Of a DNA stretch of 64,000 nt, positions 1 to 9,914 are shown in pieces. The notes under the pieces were generated by a model that saw nothing but the letters and a program-made list of their open reading frames with translations, did no database searches and was not told the DNA's origin. The translations under genes were made by a program, and so were the position numbers. Where the stretch lies: NCBI GenBank assembly GCA_032719365.1, contig CM064874.1, positions 26,917,716 to 26,981,715 on the forward strand, read 5' to 3'. Each line of letters starts with the position of its first letter. Position 1 is the first letter of the stretch. Source of the DNA: Prinsepia uniflora. Its lineage: Eukaryota; Streptophyta; Magnoliopsida; Rosales; Rosaceae.

Positions 1-7
1 ATGCTAT

Positions 8-473
8 TGTTAGACGTAAGATCTAAATAAACAAGAACACAATCATATGCATATAAGTATAGATATGAACAATACCTTTTGATGCTATTGGTTTCGACAG
101 AGAAGAGCACCTACTGTTCCACAATAGGGTTGGGCGTCTTCCTTCCAGCACGGACATCTTAATCACTCCTAGATGGGCTAGTGAACCTTTTGGTTTTGTG
201 ATTACTCATCCGAGTGGGAGGGGACCCCAATTTATATAGGCTTTGATCCTAAAGAGTCTTGCCCATCAAGAAACTCTATTAGGTTTCCTTATGCCTAAAG
301 GATTCTTAATCTATCCACTTAAGTAATAAGAATCCATTAAGTCTTAGACCATACCTTGCTGCACAAGTAATCTAAGACTCCTGGTTGAGCCTCTAAGTCA
401 AATCCTGATCTAAATCAATCTACAACACCCTTTTCAATTAGGATTTCAACTTAGGTTGGAATTGCTTCCAACA
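8..473 (-). repeat. 3' LTR of the Copia element
   Basis: 466 bases that match 6380-6841 end to end with scattered substitutions. The plus-strand ends are TGTTAG and CAACA. It follows the polypurine tract in the minus-strand sense, so it is the 3' LTR. Confidence 0.92.
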
Positions 474-490
474 TTCTCCCACTTGATCGA
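474..490 (-). other. Polypurine tract of the Copia element
   Basis: On the minus strand the bases just before the LTR start read AAGTGGGAGAA, directly followed by TGTTGG. This is the expected place and composition for the plus-strand DNA primer. Confidence 0.8.
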
Positions 491-1032
491 CTAATAGTGT
501 ACTAATAGTGTAGGCTTGATTAAGATCACTTGAATGGCCTTGTGAATTCTCATGAAGACTCAATTCTTATTCAAGTTTCTGTCATGATCAAATTTTCACA
601 TAGAGCTACGAAGGCACCCTAAACTGTCAATGCTTAGAGCCTTCATAACCACTAATGCAATCAATTGAAAATGCATGAAACCTCGTCAAGATAGATTTTC
701 CAGAATGTCAAACTTGAGTTTGCACCTTACAACACAATGTCACTCATTGGTCCTGCTTTATGAGGTGAAAACCTCTCCTTTTAAGTTCCTGCGAACCTTA
801 TCTCTTGCACTCGCAAGAGTCGCCAAATAAGCAAAATTGTCGTGACCAAGATTGCTAGCTAGAAAACGACAGTGTACTTTAATGCATTCAAATATGGTGA
901 CAACACTTTAACCAACACACTAAATGTTGAACTTATCACAAATCACAGTTATAAAACAACATAATCATAAAAATTAAGAGTAAAAGATAACAAAGAAAGG
1001 CTTCCACAAAAAACTTCAAGGCATGCCTCCCA
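491..1032 (-). other. Untranslated 3' region of the Copia element
   Basis: No coding frame is recognisable between the RNase H frame and the polypurine tract. I see no other feature in it. Confidence 0.5.
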
Positions 1033-1584
1033 CTAATTCAGTGTTTCAAGACATCTCACTAATCCCATGCTCACAACATGTCTTTTGAAGGCTGCATTTG
1101 GGAGTGCCTTGTTTAGTGGATCTACGATCATCTGCTCAGTCCCAATATGCTGGAAATCAATGCACCCTTGCTTGACCTTTTCTCTAACCAGCAAATATTT
1201 GAGTTCCAGGTGCTTGGTTCTTGAGGACCTTTTGTTGTTCTTGGTGAAAAAGACTGCTGAGTTGTTGTCACACCATAGCCTGATAGGTCTGTCAATGGAT
1301 TCCATGTGCTTCATGTTAGAAATGAAGTTCTTTAAACAAGCAGCCTGGATTGTGGTTTCATAGCACGCAATGAATTCTGCATACATTGTTGATGCTACAA
1401 TCGTGGTCTGCTTTACACTTTTCCAAGAAACAGCACCACCTGCTAGTATGAATACATAGCTAGAAGTGGATTTCAGTGAGTTTGGACAGCCTGCGTGATC
1501 AACATTTGAGTATCCTTCCAATTCCAACTTGCTTGTTCTTCTGTATACTAATTTAAAGTCCTTTGTTCTTTGTAAATACCGCAT
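1033..1584 (-). pseudogene. Copia RNase H domain
   Basis: A 183-residue open frame matching the C-terminal RNase H of Copia polyproteins, which removes genomic RNA from the RNA:DNA hybrid during reverse transcription. Family hallmarks are visible: a stretch around YSNVDHAGC near the start, a serine-rich STSSYVF segment, an ASTMYAEF motif carrying the catalytic Glu, and WCDNNSA with a catalytic Asp. The stretch ends with the usual RTKHLELKY and DPLNKALP segments. It is separated from the reverse transcriptase frame by a stop and about 17 bases, so the once continuous polyprotein is broken. The first Asp region reads SNVDHAG where active copies usually have SDADWAG, so activity is doubtful. Confidence 0.9.
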
Positions 1585-1601
1585 AACTTCTTAGCAGCAG
1601 T

Positions 1602-2552
1602 TCAATGTGCAAGGCTAGGATTGGATTGGTACCTTCCTAGCACTCCCACAGAGAAAGCAATGTCAGGTCTGGTGCAGACTTGAGCATACATCAAACTACC
1701 TACCAAGGATGCATAGGGTTTAGTATTCATCTCACTTCTCTTTAGTTCAATCATGGGACATTGTGCCTTGTTGAGTTTGTCTCCCTTTGTTATTGGTGCA
1801 TCACCATTCGAGCAATTTTCCATATTGAAGCGTTTCAACACCCTTTCAATGTATCCCTTTTGAGACAATCCTAGTAGACCACTATCCTTATCTCTACTGA
1901 TTTCGATTCCTAGAACATACAATGCCTCTCCCATGTCCTTCATATCAAAGTTGTGAGACAAAATGGTTTTAGTGTGGTGAAGCATTGTAAGGTTGTTATT
2001 GGCAAGCAATATGTCATCTACGTATAGGATTAGTATGACGAAATTGCTCCCACTGATTTTCAGGTAAATACATTCATCTATTGGATTTTCAGTAAACTCA
2101 TGTTGAATAATCTCATCAAACTTCAGGAACCACTGTCTTGATGTTTGCTTCAAGCCATAGATTGATTTTTGCCGTTTGTAGACAAGATTTTCTCTCCCTT
2201 CTTGAATGAAACCCTCAGGTTGTTTCATGTAAATGTCTTCAAAAAGATCACCATTCAAGAATGCAGTCTTGACATCCATTTGATGCAAAAATAAATCATA
2301 GTGAGCAACCATGGCCATGATGATCCTAAATGAGTCTTTGCACGATACTGGTGAGAAGGTTTCATTATAATTGATTCCTTCCTGTTGTGTAAAGCCCTTG
2401 GCTACTAGTCTAGCCTTGTATCTCTCAATTTTTCCCATTGCATCTCTTTTGGTCTTATACGCCCATTTGCACCTTATGGCTTTGCTTCCCTTAGGCAGTT
2501 TAACCAAATTCCAAACTTTGTTCTGTGCCATTGATTCCAATTCTGATTTCAT
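1602..2552 (-). pseudogene. Copia reverse transcriptase domain
   Basis: A 316-residue open frame of the Copia reverse transcriptase (RVT_2 family), which copies element RNA into DNA. The N-terminal NKVWNLVKLPKGSKAI segment, the central QMDVKTAFLNGDL motif and the catalytic YVDDILLA motif are all present, so the domain is almost full length. The Met at 2552 is internal to the ancestral polyprotein. Upstream codons at 2553-2660 continue the family pattern but contain a stop. Downstream it runs to a tract resembling CTRPDIAFSVGVLGRYQSNPS, where the link to RNase H is lost. It is the best preserved part of this element. Confidence 0.92.
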
Positions 2553-2660
2553 AGCAGCTTACCAGTGCTCATTTGTCTCACTAAGCATAGCTGCTTTGAA
2601 GGTTTCTGGATCATCATCAAGTTTCACCTTAGTATCTGTTCCTGCAGGTACACCACATAA

Positions 2661-3660
2661 TCATTTGGCAAGGCAGGTTTTCTGCTTCTTTGTGATGTCT
2701 TCAACATTGCCTGTTTCAGTCATCACTTGATTTTGATCATTAAGGGTAGGTGGTGGGTTGGTTAAAACTAGCTCAGTTGGGACATTTGCAGGTTCCAGGA
2801 AAGGGAGATCAACTTGCTGGTTCCTTGTGGTGTGACTCATGGCATTAGACACCAGTGTGATCCATAATTTCATTCACCTGTCCTTGGTGTGAAGCAACCC
2901 TTTCAGCCTCTTTAATCTCATCAAAATCAAACGTGTTTCCTATTGCATTGGTGATTTCTTCAAAGAATTTTGCCCTCTCAGTTTCAACAAAATGAGTGAC
3001 ATGGTGAGGGCTGTAAAACCTGTATCCTTTTGTTCTTTTTGGATATCCAACAAAATGTTAGCTTGTTTTTGGTGCTAGCTTCTTTTTTGTAGGATTGTAG
3101 ACCCTTGCTTCAGCTTTACATCCTCATACTTTCAAATGATTCAGGCTAGGGCTCTTTCCTTTCCATAGTTCGAAAGGTGTTTTGGTCACTCTCTTATTAG
3201 GTACACTATTCAACAAGTAATTTGTTATTTTCAGGGCTTCTCCCCACAAGAAATCTGGTAGGGTTGTAGTGCACATCATACTTCTCACCATTTCAATGAG
3301 GGTTCTATTTCTTCTTTTTGATACCCCATTTTGTTATGGATTACCAGGGTTGGTGTATTGAACTATGATTCAATGCTCTTGGAGGAACATTGCAAAAGGT
3401 CCAGGATTTCTGCCATGCTCAGTGTATCTACCATAGTACTCTCCCTCTCTAACTGATCTTACCACCTTGATTTTCAGATCCAACTCATTTTCAACTTCTG
3501 CCTTGTAGATTTTAAACTTACTTAAGGTAGCAGCCTTTTCTGTCAATAGGTACACATGACCAAATCGTGTAAAGTCATTTGTGAAGGTGATGAAGTATCT
3601 GAAGTTTTCATGTGTTGGAGTAGGGAAAGGTCCACAGATATCAGTGTGTATAAGTTCTAA
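2661..3660 (-). pseudogene. Copia integrase, broken by several stops
   Basis: Fragments of the integrase core are readable in order on the minus strand: an ELIHTDICGPF-like start near 3650, a segment ending in GPFAMFLQEH near 3370, then NGVSKRRNRT with the Glu region, and the downstream WGEALKITNYLLN segment near 3230. At least five stop codons interrupt it. The first catalytic Asp region is preserved, while the second has changed to YYGRYTEHGRNPG. The domain would join the new DNA copy to the chromosome. Open pieces of 61 and 70 residues (3370-3555, 2661-2873) are remnants, not genes. Confidence 0.8.
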
Positions 3661-3666
3661 GGGTTT

Positions 3667-4263
3667 CTAGCTCCTAGTGGCTCCCTTTTTACTCTTATTA
3701 GTACATTTTCCCTTAACACATTCTATGCAGATTTCATTCAACTGTTTATAGTTCATAGATGATAAGACACCTTTCTTGGTTAGAATTTTTATTCTATCTT
3801 TTGAGATATATCCTAAATGTCTGTGCCACAGCTTGCATGAGGTGTGAGTTGTCAGTGTCAATGCTTCATTCATGGTGTTAAAAGTGAAGTGAGTTGGGAC
3901 CTTGCAATTCAATTTGAACAAACCACTTGATAAAACTCCATTTCCAATTACTCTTAAGTTTTGATACAATGAGAAACTAGAATCATTGACTAGGAATTGA
4001 AACTTAGATTTAACTAGTTTACTTGTTGAAATCAAATTCCTTCTCATGGAAGGTACATAAACTACTTCTTCTAAAACTAGAACAAAACCAGATTTCAACT
4101 TGATCTTCACTTCTCCAATTAGCTCCACTTGCACTTTTAATCCATTTCCCACTGACACCTCATCCTTGCTTGGTTGCCTCTTCTTTGTAAAATCTTGCAA
4201 GGAGCTAGTTACATGAATTGAGGCACCTGTATCTAACCACCATGAATCCTTCGAGATGTCCAC
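3667..4263 (-). pseudogene. Copia aspartic protease and GAG-pre-integrase
   Basis: A 198-residue frame. It opens with WWLDTGASIHVT, where DTGA is the active-site triad of retropepsins that cut the Gag-Pol polyprotein. Residues about 130-190 form the GAG-pre-integrase zinc-binding domain, with LWHRHLGYIS followed by CIECVKGK, the HHCC arrangement. The frame lies between the gag zinc knuckle and the integrase, the order expected for Copia. The Met at 4263 is not a true start, because the ancestral reading frame continues from gag. Confidence 0.9.
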
Positions 4264-5113
4264 TAAGATTCAAAATAGACTAAAACTTGATCTATTTTAC
4301 CTTTTGTCTTTTTTTCTGCCCACTTCTTGTATTTCCAGCAATCTTTCTTGATGTGTCCCTCTTTCTTGCAGAAGAAACATTTTATTCCTGACCATTTGTT
4401 TTGACCTTTAGCTTGTCATGAAATTTGGGGACATTTGCCTTAAGCAGAATTTTGTTGGCATGTACCAGGTTTATTTGATTTTCTTCCTTTTCCTGCTTCA
4501 TAAACCCTTCTTCTTGTACATAGATGCTAATCAATTGATTTAGGTCCTAAGATTCCCTTGAGACATTGTAGGAACTTTTGAGCTGTTTGAATTCTACGGG
4601 TAAAGAGTTTAGGGCAAAATGGACCAAGATGGAATCATCAATTGGAACTTTCAACATGCTCAGTCTACTGCTTATATCTACAAAGTTCATAATATGCTCT
4701 TTGACACACCCTTGTCCTTTGTACTTGGTTTTTGTGAGTTGATGCAGCAAGGTGCTGATTTCAACCTTTGTTGAGGTTCTGTACCTCTCCTCAATGAGAT
4801 CCAGGCAGGCCTTGGCTTCCTCCTTCATCACCACGCTACCTCTCACGACATCAGTCATATGTGCTTTTATCACCAGCAGGGCCATTCTGTTGCTTTGTTC
4901 CCACTCTTCGAACTTGGCCTTCTGATCAGCAGTGGAGGTATTGGTGGGTTTCGTGGGTTTAGGCTCTCTTAGCGCCTGGTCCATGTTCCTTAGTCCCAAG
5001 TATATCTCTAGGTCTTGTTTCCATTTGTTAAAGTTGGAACTGATTAGGCTTTCAATGGTTCCAAGTCTTAATGTTGTATTCATGACTGAAATATAATGAA
5101 AGTTAGATTTCAA
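4264..5113 (-). pseudogene. Copia gag with zinc knuckle
   Basis: The frame at 4547-5113 (188 residues) is a Copia gag of the UBN2 or retrotran_gag type: it has SNFNKWKQDLEIYL near the start, then FEEWEQSNRMALLVI and RYRTSTKVEISTLLHQL. Gag forms the particle that packages the RNA. After stops, a CCHC zinc knuckle is encoded at 4338-4379, Cys-x2-Cys-x4-His-x4-Cys (CFFCKKEGHIKKDC), which binds RNA. The start at about 5083 (MNTTLRLGTIES) fits the family better than the upstream Met at 5113. Gag and knuckle are no longer joined in one frame. Confidence 0.85.
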
Positions 5114-5272
5114 TTACAATCCTAGAACTTTATCGATATAACTCATGCATATCTGTAGATGTACATTGAGGATATCATTGGTGCTAGAACACTACACTAC
5201 ATGAATTAACTTGAATGATTGAAATTTGTGTATGTGTACACTAATAACTTCATAAACTCATTTAGTTTCATG

Positions 5273-6064
5273 CAATGTTCCAAATGAAGTTAGACGCTCT
5301 CAAGGCGGTGGGTGAGGGCTTAGCGCCTAGGCGATTTTTTTTAAGGACTAAAATTTATAAATTAGGTACTACATAATTACATATACATAAACATGTAGTA
5401 CATAATTCATTTCAAATACCAATCTATATCAATTTTCGACCACAATATCCCAAATTCACAATATGATGATGACAATATCAAGGTGAAAAGTAATTACTTA
5501 ATTATAGATGTATCATTTAGAGTTAGCATAACAATGAAATTGAATTTAAGTGGGTATGTGATCTATCACAAATTCAAAATATGATAGAGAAGAGACAATG
5601 AGATTGGCCTACTCACCATCCATTTTTTTTTCTTTCTTGTTAATTAAATTAATTGTCTTTGTGACTTTGTGTTATGTTTTTTACTCGAGCAACTAGAAGA
5701 CATAAACTAATGGGAGAGAGACCTATTTACGCGACCAAAGGGGATTATTTTTGAGAAAAAATTAATAAATCTTGTTTGACGATGAAATTTCTAATTTTTA
5801 ATTTGAATTGTTAAATAACAAGTGGAGTCGCCTAGGTCCACCTAAGTTCGCCTAGACCCGCCTAGGTCCACCTAAGTCTGCCTAGGCCCGCCTAGGTCCA
5901 CCTAAGTCTGCCTAGGCCCGCCTAGGTCTCCCGAGCCCGCATATAATTCGAGTAGTAGTGCAGTCGCCTTTCTCTACCGTCGAAGCTAAAGTTGGGGCGC
6001 CACACTCCCGCCTAGCGCCTAGGCGCTGCCTAGGCGGCCGCGTAGCCCGCTGTTTTGAACGTTG
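5273..6064. mobile_element. Non-autonomous hAT-like element (792 bp) in the Copia leader
   Basis: An 8-bp direct repeat GTTTCATG lies at 5265-5272 and again at 6065-6072. The enclosed 792 bases start CAATGTTCCAAAT and end in the complement of CAACGTTCAAAAC, which are 13-bp inverted ends with 10 matches. An 8-bp target duplication with short inverted ends is the hAT signature. The interior has no coding frame. Both ends carry GCGCCTAGGCG-type palindromes (near 5323-5334 and 6008-6045), which may be transposase binding sites. It splits the leader between the 5' LTR and gag, so it arrived after the Copia element. Confidence 0.8.
5829..5940. repeat. 30-bp tandem repeat built of 10-bp CCTAGG units
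   Basis: About 3.7 copies of a 30-bp unit with a 10-bp sub-period of the form CCTARGYCCG. It lies inside the hAT-like element. Confidence 0.85.
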
Positions 6065-6360
6065 GTTTCATGTTCTACACTATCCCACCGTGTTGATCGG
6101 ACCAGTCGAGAAAAACCCTTGTTTGTGTTTGTGAGGATTGCCCCATCTGTCATGATCAACATGGTGCAATCTGATTAAGCGAATCTTGAGTTCTGTAAAA
6201 CTTGGACGCAATCATGCTGCTGCTGCTGCATGATGACTCAAATTTTGATTGAAAATTGTGATCAGTTTTCTTCCAATTAAGTTCCTTTTTCAATTAGTGC
6301 ATACATATATCAATTTATTGTTAGTCTCAATAAAAACAGATTAAGGTCCTTGATTATCTA

Positions 6361-6377
6361 GACATGCTCTAATACCA
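6361..6377 (-). other. Primer-binding site, initiator tRNA-Met type
   Basis: On the minus strand the bases read TGGTATTAGAGCATGTC, two bases inside the 5' LTR. The TGGTATCAGAGC core complementary to initiator tRNA-Met is matched with one change. This fixes the transcription direction of the element. Confidence 0.85.
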
Positions 6378-6379
6378 CA

Positions 6380-6841
6380 TGTTAGCTTTAAGATCTAAAT
6401 AAACAAGAACACAATCATATGCATATAAGTATAGATATGAACAATACCTCTTGATGCCATTGGTTTCAACAGAGAAAAGCAGTTGCTGTTCCACAGTAGG
6501 GTTGGGCGTCTTCCTCCCAGCACAGACACCTTAATCACTCCTAGATGGGGTAGTGAACCTTTTGGTTTTGTGATTACTCATTCAAGTGGGAGGGGACCCC
6601 AATTTATATAAGCTTTGATCCTAAAGAGTCTTGCCCATCAAGAAACTCTATTAGGTTTCCTTATGCCTAAAGGATTCTTAATCTATTCACTTAAGCAATA
6701 ACCATCAAGTCTTAGACCATACCTTACTGCACAAGTAATCTAAGACTCCCGGTTGAGCCTCCAAGTCGAATCCTGATCTAAATCAATCTACAACACCCTT
6801 TTCGATTAGGAGTTCAACTTAGGTTGGAATTGCTTTCAACA
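6380..6841 (-). repeat. 5' LTR of the Copia element
   Basis: 462 bases matching 8-473. It lies next to the primer-binding site and so carried the promoter on the minus strand. Confidence 0.92.
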
Positions 6842-7028
6842 ACTATTTCATAGCTACACAGTAGTTTCTAACACAATAGTGTCTATGGAAGTACATCTCT
6901 CTTTAAGGACCCATTTGAAAGCCATTTGGTTTTGGTACACCATAGCTTCTAAGCTTCTTGTTGCCACCACTACCATTGTCCTACTTTGGTCATAACATGA
7001 ACTCAAACAAATCAAGCATCCAAGCTAA

Positions 7029-7651
7029 TGATAGGTTTGTAAAATATACATGTCCAATACTAAAATATAATCATAAAAAATATTTGGGTTTCCATATTAT
7101 TGGGTTTATTTAGAACATATTTGTAGTTCTAAATTAAACTGCATGAACCTAAGATATGTGAAGAAGGTTCGTGAAAGAAGTAGGTAGAAGATTCATAAAT
7201 GAAGTAGGTGGGTGAATGGAGCATTAATGAAGCGATTTAGAGATTTCTTTAAACACTATATAAGGAGGAGATCTTGATTACATTGAGAAATCAAGAGAGA
7301 ACACATCACAAGTGAGTAAGTGAGAGCAACTCTAAGGGTTTTTAGGTATAGAAGTAAGGTGAGTTATGAGTGTTTCAAGAGTGTATAGTTCTTGGGGTAG
7401 AGTGATCTTTTAAATTGAGAGAGGCTGTATATGGGGTATCCTATTGGATACAAGGGCTCGGGTTGAGTATAAACTTAAGTGATGTATTCTTGTACTTTGT
7501 ATTCTCTCATATTGAAGGTGAAAATTCTCTGAGGACGTAAGCAAGTTATTTGGTCGAACCTCGTTAAATATGTTGTGTTCTTGGCTTCTTTATTTCTTTT
7601 GTTCCATTTTTATTCTTAGTATTTGTGTGGCGGAGGATTAATTTTCTAACA
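7029..7651 (+). repeat. Solo or remnant Copia-type LTR
   Basis: The segment has the layout of a plant Copia LTR. There is a TATA box TATATAAG at 7257-7264. It is followed by a short transcribed stretch, then GAGGACGTAAGCA and GAACCTCGTTAAAT (about 7530-7570), which are typical of the R/U5 end, and a CTAACA terminus at 7651. No internal coding region or second LTR is nearby. The left end is uncertain (TG at 7029 or 7038) and I found no convincing target duplication. It lies upstream of the CENH3-like exons, in what would be an intron. Confidence 0.65.
7257..7264 (+). promoter_or_regulatory. TATA box of the Copia-type LTR
   Basis: TATATAAG about 395 bases before the LTR end, in the expected position for an LTR promoter. 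It points toward the CENH3-like exons, so it could produce a read-through transcript. Confidence 0.5.
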
Positions 7652-7756
7652 AGGCTGCTATAGCAATCCTATAAAGCTTTTGTAGGAATTCTAGTATGTA
7701 CCATAATTTTTAGAAGAAAATTAGTCATGGTTGATATTTTTTTTATTCTTTTGTAG

Positions 7757-8004
7757 GCTGCCGAGGATTTTTTAGTTCATCTATTTGAAGATTCCATGCT
7801 CTGTGCAATTCATGCGAAGCGCGTCACTCTCAGTAAGTACATTCGGGATTTAAGATTTTCTAAGATATTACCTAAACCAGTAAATCATGATATACATATA
7901 ATATTTTGTAATAGTAAACCTATCTTTGATTTTCTTTTGTTTCCTCAGTGAAGAAGGATATGGAGCTGGCTCGTCGGCTTGGAGGGCGAGGAAGAGGGTT
8001 GTGA
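7757..8004 (+). CDS. CENH3: CENH3-like centromeric histone H3, last two coding exons
   Basis: Two exons, 7757-7832 and 7949-8004, are joined by an intron with GTAAGT donor and TTTCCTCAG acceptor. Exon one is preceded by a TTTTGTAG acceptor. Together they encode the C-terminal 42 residues of a histone H3 fold: AAEDFLVHLFEDSMLCAIHA, then KRVTL, and after the intron MKKDMELARRLGGRGRGL and a stop. Canonical H3 reads [20 protein letters not shown] and ends RRIRGERA. Here the SMLCAIHA and ARRLGG features match plant CENH3, the variant that replaces H3 in centromeric nucleosomes and recruits kinetochore proteins. Most plant CENH3s end near GRPW, and this one ends GRGL. The frame is intact. The N-terminal tail and first helices are absent: they are either left of the window beyond the Copia element, or missing if this is a partial duplicate. 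Confidence 0.88.
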
Positions 8005-8680
8005 CTTGTGAGAGGTAGCAATGAGCATTTGTAATCTGAGATTGAAAGAAGTTGAAAGTTGAAAGTTGAAATAGAAATGATCTGCGGTGCAACTTGAATG
8101 TAAAATGGAGGGTTTTATCAAGAGTTAATACAGAGGATATTCAAGGTTGTAATTTGTAATTTATAAGTTTTACTTATGATGAAAATATTTAAAATCTCCC
8201 TTGATATTAGAATAGGCGAAGAAATATATTACAAGTTTTAATTGTTGATATTTTTAACATTAGTTTTACTTTTATTTGATTTTCTCAATTCGCCTTTCCC
8301 AAAAATTAACGTTTAGTGCTATGTATGTTGTCAAAATTAACATCTGATAAAAATTTAAAGTGAAATGGAAAATAAAAAGAGGATCATGCACTCACACACT
8401 GGAAAAATCTAAAATCAAAGAAAATCAGCAAAATCAAATCAGCTTTTGATTTCGAATTCTTTGTATAAAAACATAAATTGATCACGATTCATTAGTGTCA
8501 GTGTAGCATATTTTGAAGCTCATTTGATAAAAATATACCTGAAAAATTCAAGCAAAAAAAAAGTATCAAACAAATAAGAGAAAACCCCCGACCAGAGATA
8601 GAAATTCCAGAAACAACATTGGAATTGCAAAACTTTGAACATCCTCAAGTTTAGTTCAGGTATTAGTTAACACTACCTAA
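8005..8680. other. Intergenic, probable 3' UTR of the CENH3-like gene
   Basis: AT-rich sequence between two convergent gene ends. The first 150 bases contain a short GTTGAAA repeat near 8051-8072 and could be the CENH3 3' untranslated region. Nothing else is recognised. Confidence 0.4.
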
Positions 8681-9498
8681 TCATCGAATAAACTGAAACC
8701 CATTTCCTCATCGGATTCTTCAGCTGTCTCTTCCTTCTTTTCTTCCTCAGCAGCTGGAGCAGATCCATTAGCAGCAGCAACAGAAAATTTGCTAGGGTCC
8801 TGCAATTTTAATATACAATTTAATAACATACAAACTTAAGAATGAACTAACCATACAATAAAATAACATAAACAGATGGAGACCAATAGTTGAAAACAAA
8901 TCACACTACCTTCAGAAGTTCAGATACTCCTTGACCTTCTCTGCTTGTGGGAAGGTATACTCAGTGGAAAGAGCAATTGATAACACATTCTTATAGGCAT
9001 TAAGGAACATGTGTGGCGCAGCTGCAAGGGTTGGGTATGCAATGGCCAATGCCAATGAAGTGACCGTGGAGACACCAGAAGCAAATTTCAGCATGAGGTC
9101 ATCCTAAGACAGATCAAGCACTTCTGGGCTGAACACAGAACCATTGTCATAAACAGTCTGGGCAACCAGACCATATGAGAATGGCCTTAATTCCAAGCTT
9201 TGCAAGGAGAACAGCCTCAGACGCACCCACCTTGTCACCCTTCTTAATGAGTTCAACAAGGGTAATGATTTCAACAATACCTTTGTTAATCTTGGTTGGG
9301 ATGTTGAGGACCTGAATTGGGAATCATGGATATCAGAAATCAGAAGTCGCCACAAGAGGTAGTAGAGAGCTCGAATTGCAAAAGAATATTATCGCACACC
9401 TGGAAGAAAGATGTATGAGATGGGTCGAGCCCAGTGTTGCCAAAAGGGGCAACAACAACAATTGGAGCAACCAAACCAACACGAGCAGGGGCTCCAAC
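8681..9498 (-). pseudogene. RPP0: Ribosomal protein P0 (uL10), 3' exons, pseudogene
   Basis: P0 is the base of the ribosomal stalk, where P1 and P2 bind through its C-terminus and elongation factors are recruited. Three exons are readable on the minus strand with GT-AG introns: 9400-9498 (GAPARVGLVAPIVVVAPFGN), 8910-9311 (VLNIPTKINKG, then TVYDNGSVFSPEVLDL, then YPTLAAAPHMFLNAYKNVL) and 8681-8799 (DPSKFSVAAANG, an acidic stretch, and the signature end EEMGFSLFD). Damage: one extra base near 9185 shifts the frame, a TAG at 9104-9106 replaces a sense codon, and about 8 extra bases sit just before the donor near 8911-8920. Retained introns show a DNA-level duplicate, not a retrocopy. All 5' exons are missing beyond 9498. 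Confidence 0.9.
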
Positions 9499-9829
9499 CT
9501 ATTTAATTTTGGGACAAGTAAAGACAGAAAAATGAGCCACACTATACTAAAACATCTAACAACACATAATTTTGATAGACATCATGAAAGTAATGACTTA
9601 ATCAAGTATGAGCGAATGTCTGCCAATTTTGGATAGTAAGTCCTTTATAATCTTTTAATGCGTACCTAAATAATGCAACGCAACATACAATAGAACATAT
9701 ACTTATATACGATAAATAGAAATGGAGTCTTTTTACTGAGTAAAAATAATCACAGCATTCTGTGAATGATTGCGTTGAGTTAGTAAGAGACTTTCCAAGT
9801 TCATTTGAGCTCTAGGCGGTTGGGACAAG
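9499..9829. other. No recognisable feature
   Basis: AT-rich sequence between the P0 remnant and the MULE. The first bases may be intron of the P0 copy. No coding match or repeat is seen. Confidence 0.4.
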
Positions 9830-9914
9830 GACGTTATGCAGTAGGTGCTGGAGCTGGTTATGCAGCAGGTGGTGGAACTAGTTCTGCTACTGGAGCTGGT
9901 TCAGCTGCTGGAAC

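Larger units (their letters stand above)
8..6841 (-). mobile_element. Copia LTR retrotransposon, two LTRs, degraded coding region
   Basis: Long terminal repeats at 8-473 and 6380-6841 begin TGTTAG and end CAACA in the plus-strand view. They flank gag, protease, integrase, reverse transcriptase and RNase H read on the minus strand. Integrase lies upstream of reverse transcriptase, which is the Copia order. A primer-binding site sits beside the right LTR and a polypurine tract beside the left one, so the right LTR is the 5' LTR. Flanks gctat (3-7) and actat (6842-6846) are a likely target duplication with one mismatch. The LTRs differ at about 15 sites in their first 180 bases by eye. Stop codons break the polyprotein, so it is not autonomous. 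It appears to lie in an intron or flank of the CENH3-like gene at 7757-8004. Confidence 0.93.

Noticed and set aside
6361..6377. tRNA gene
   Set aside because: The tRNA-like sequences here and at 27590, 50061 and 52663 are primer-binding sites of 12-19 bases beside LTRs. No cloverleaf is present.
7868..8092. Minus-strand 74-residue frame
   Set aside because: It is antisense to the last CENH3-like exon and its 3' UTR.
9376..9636. Plus-strand 86-residue frame
   Set aside because: It is antisense to an exon and intron of the P0 pseudogene.
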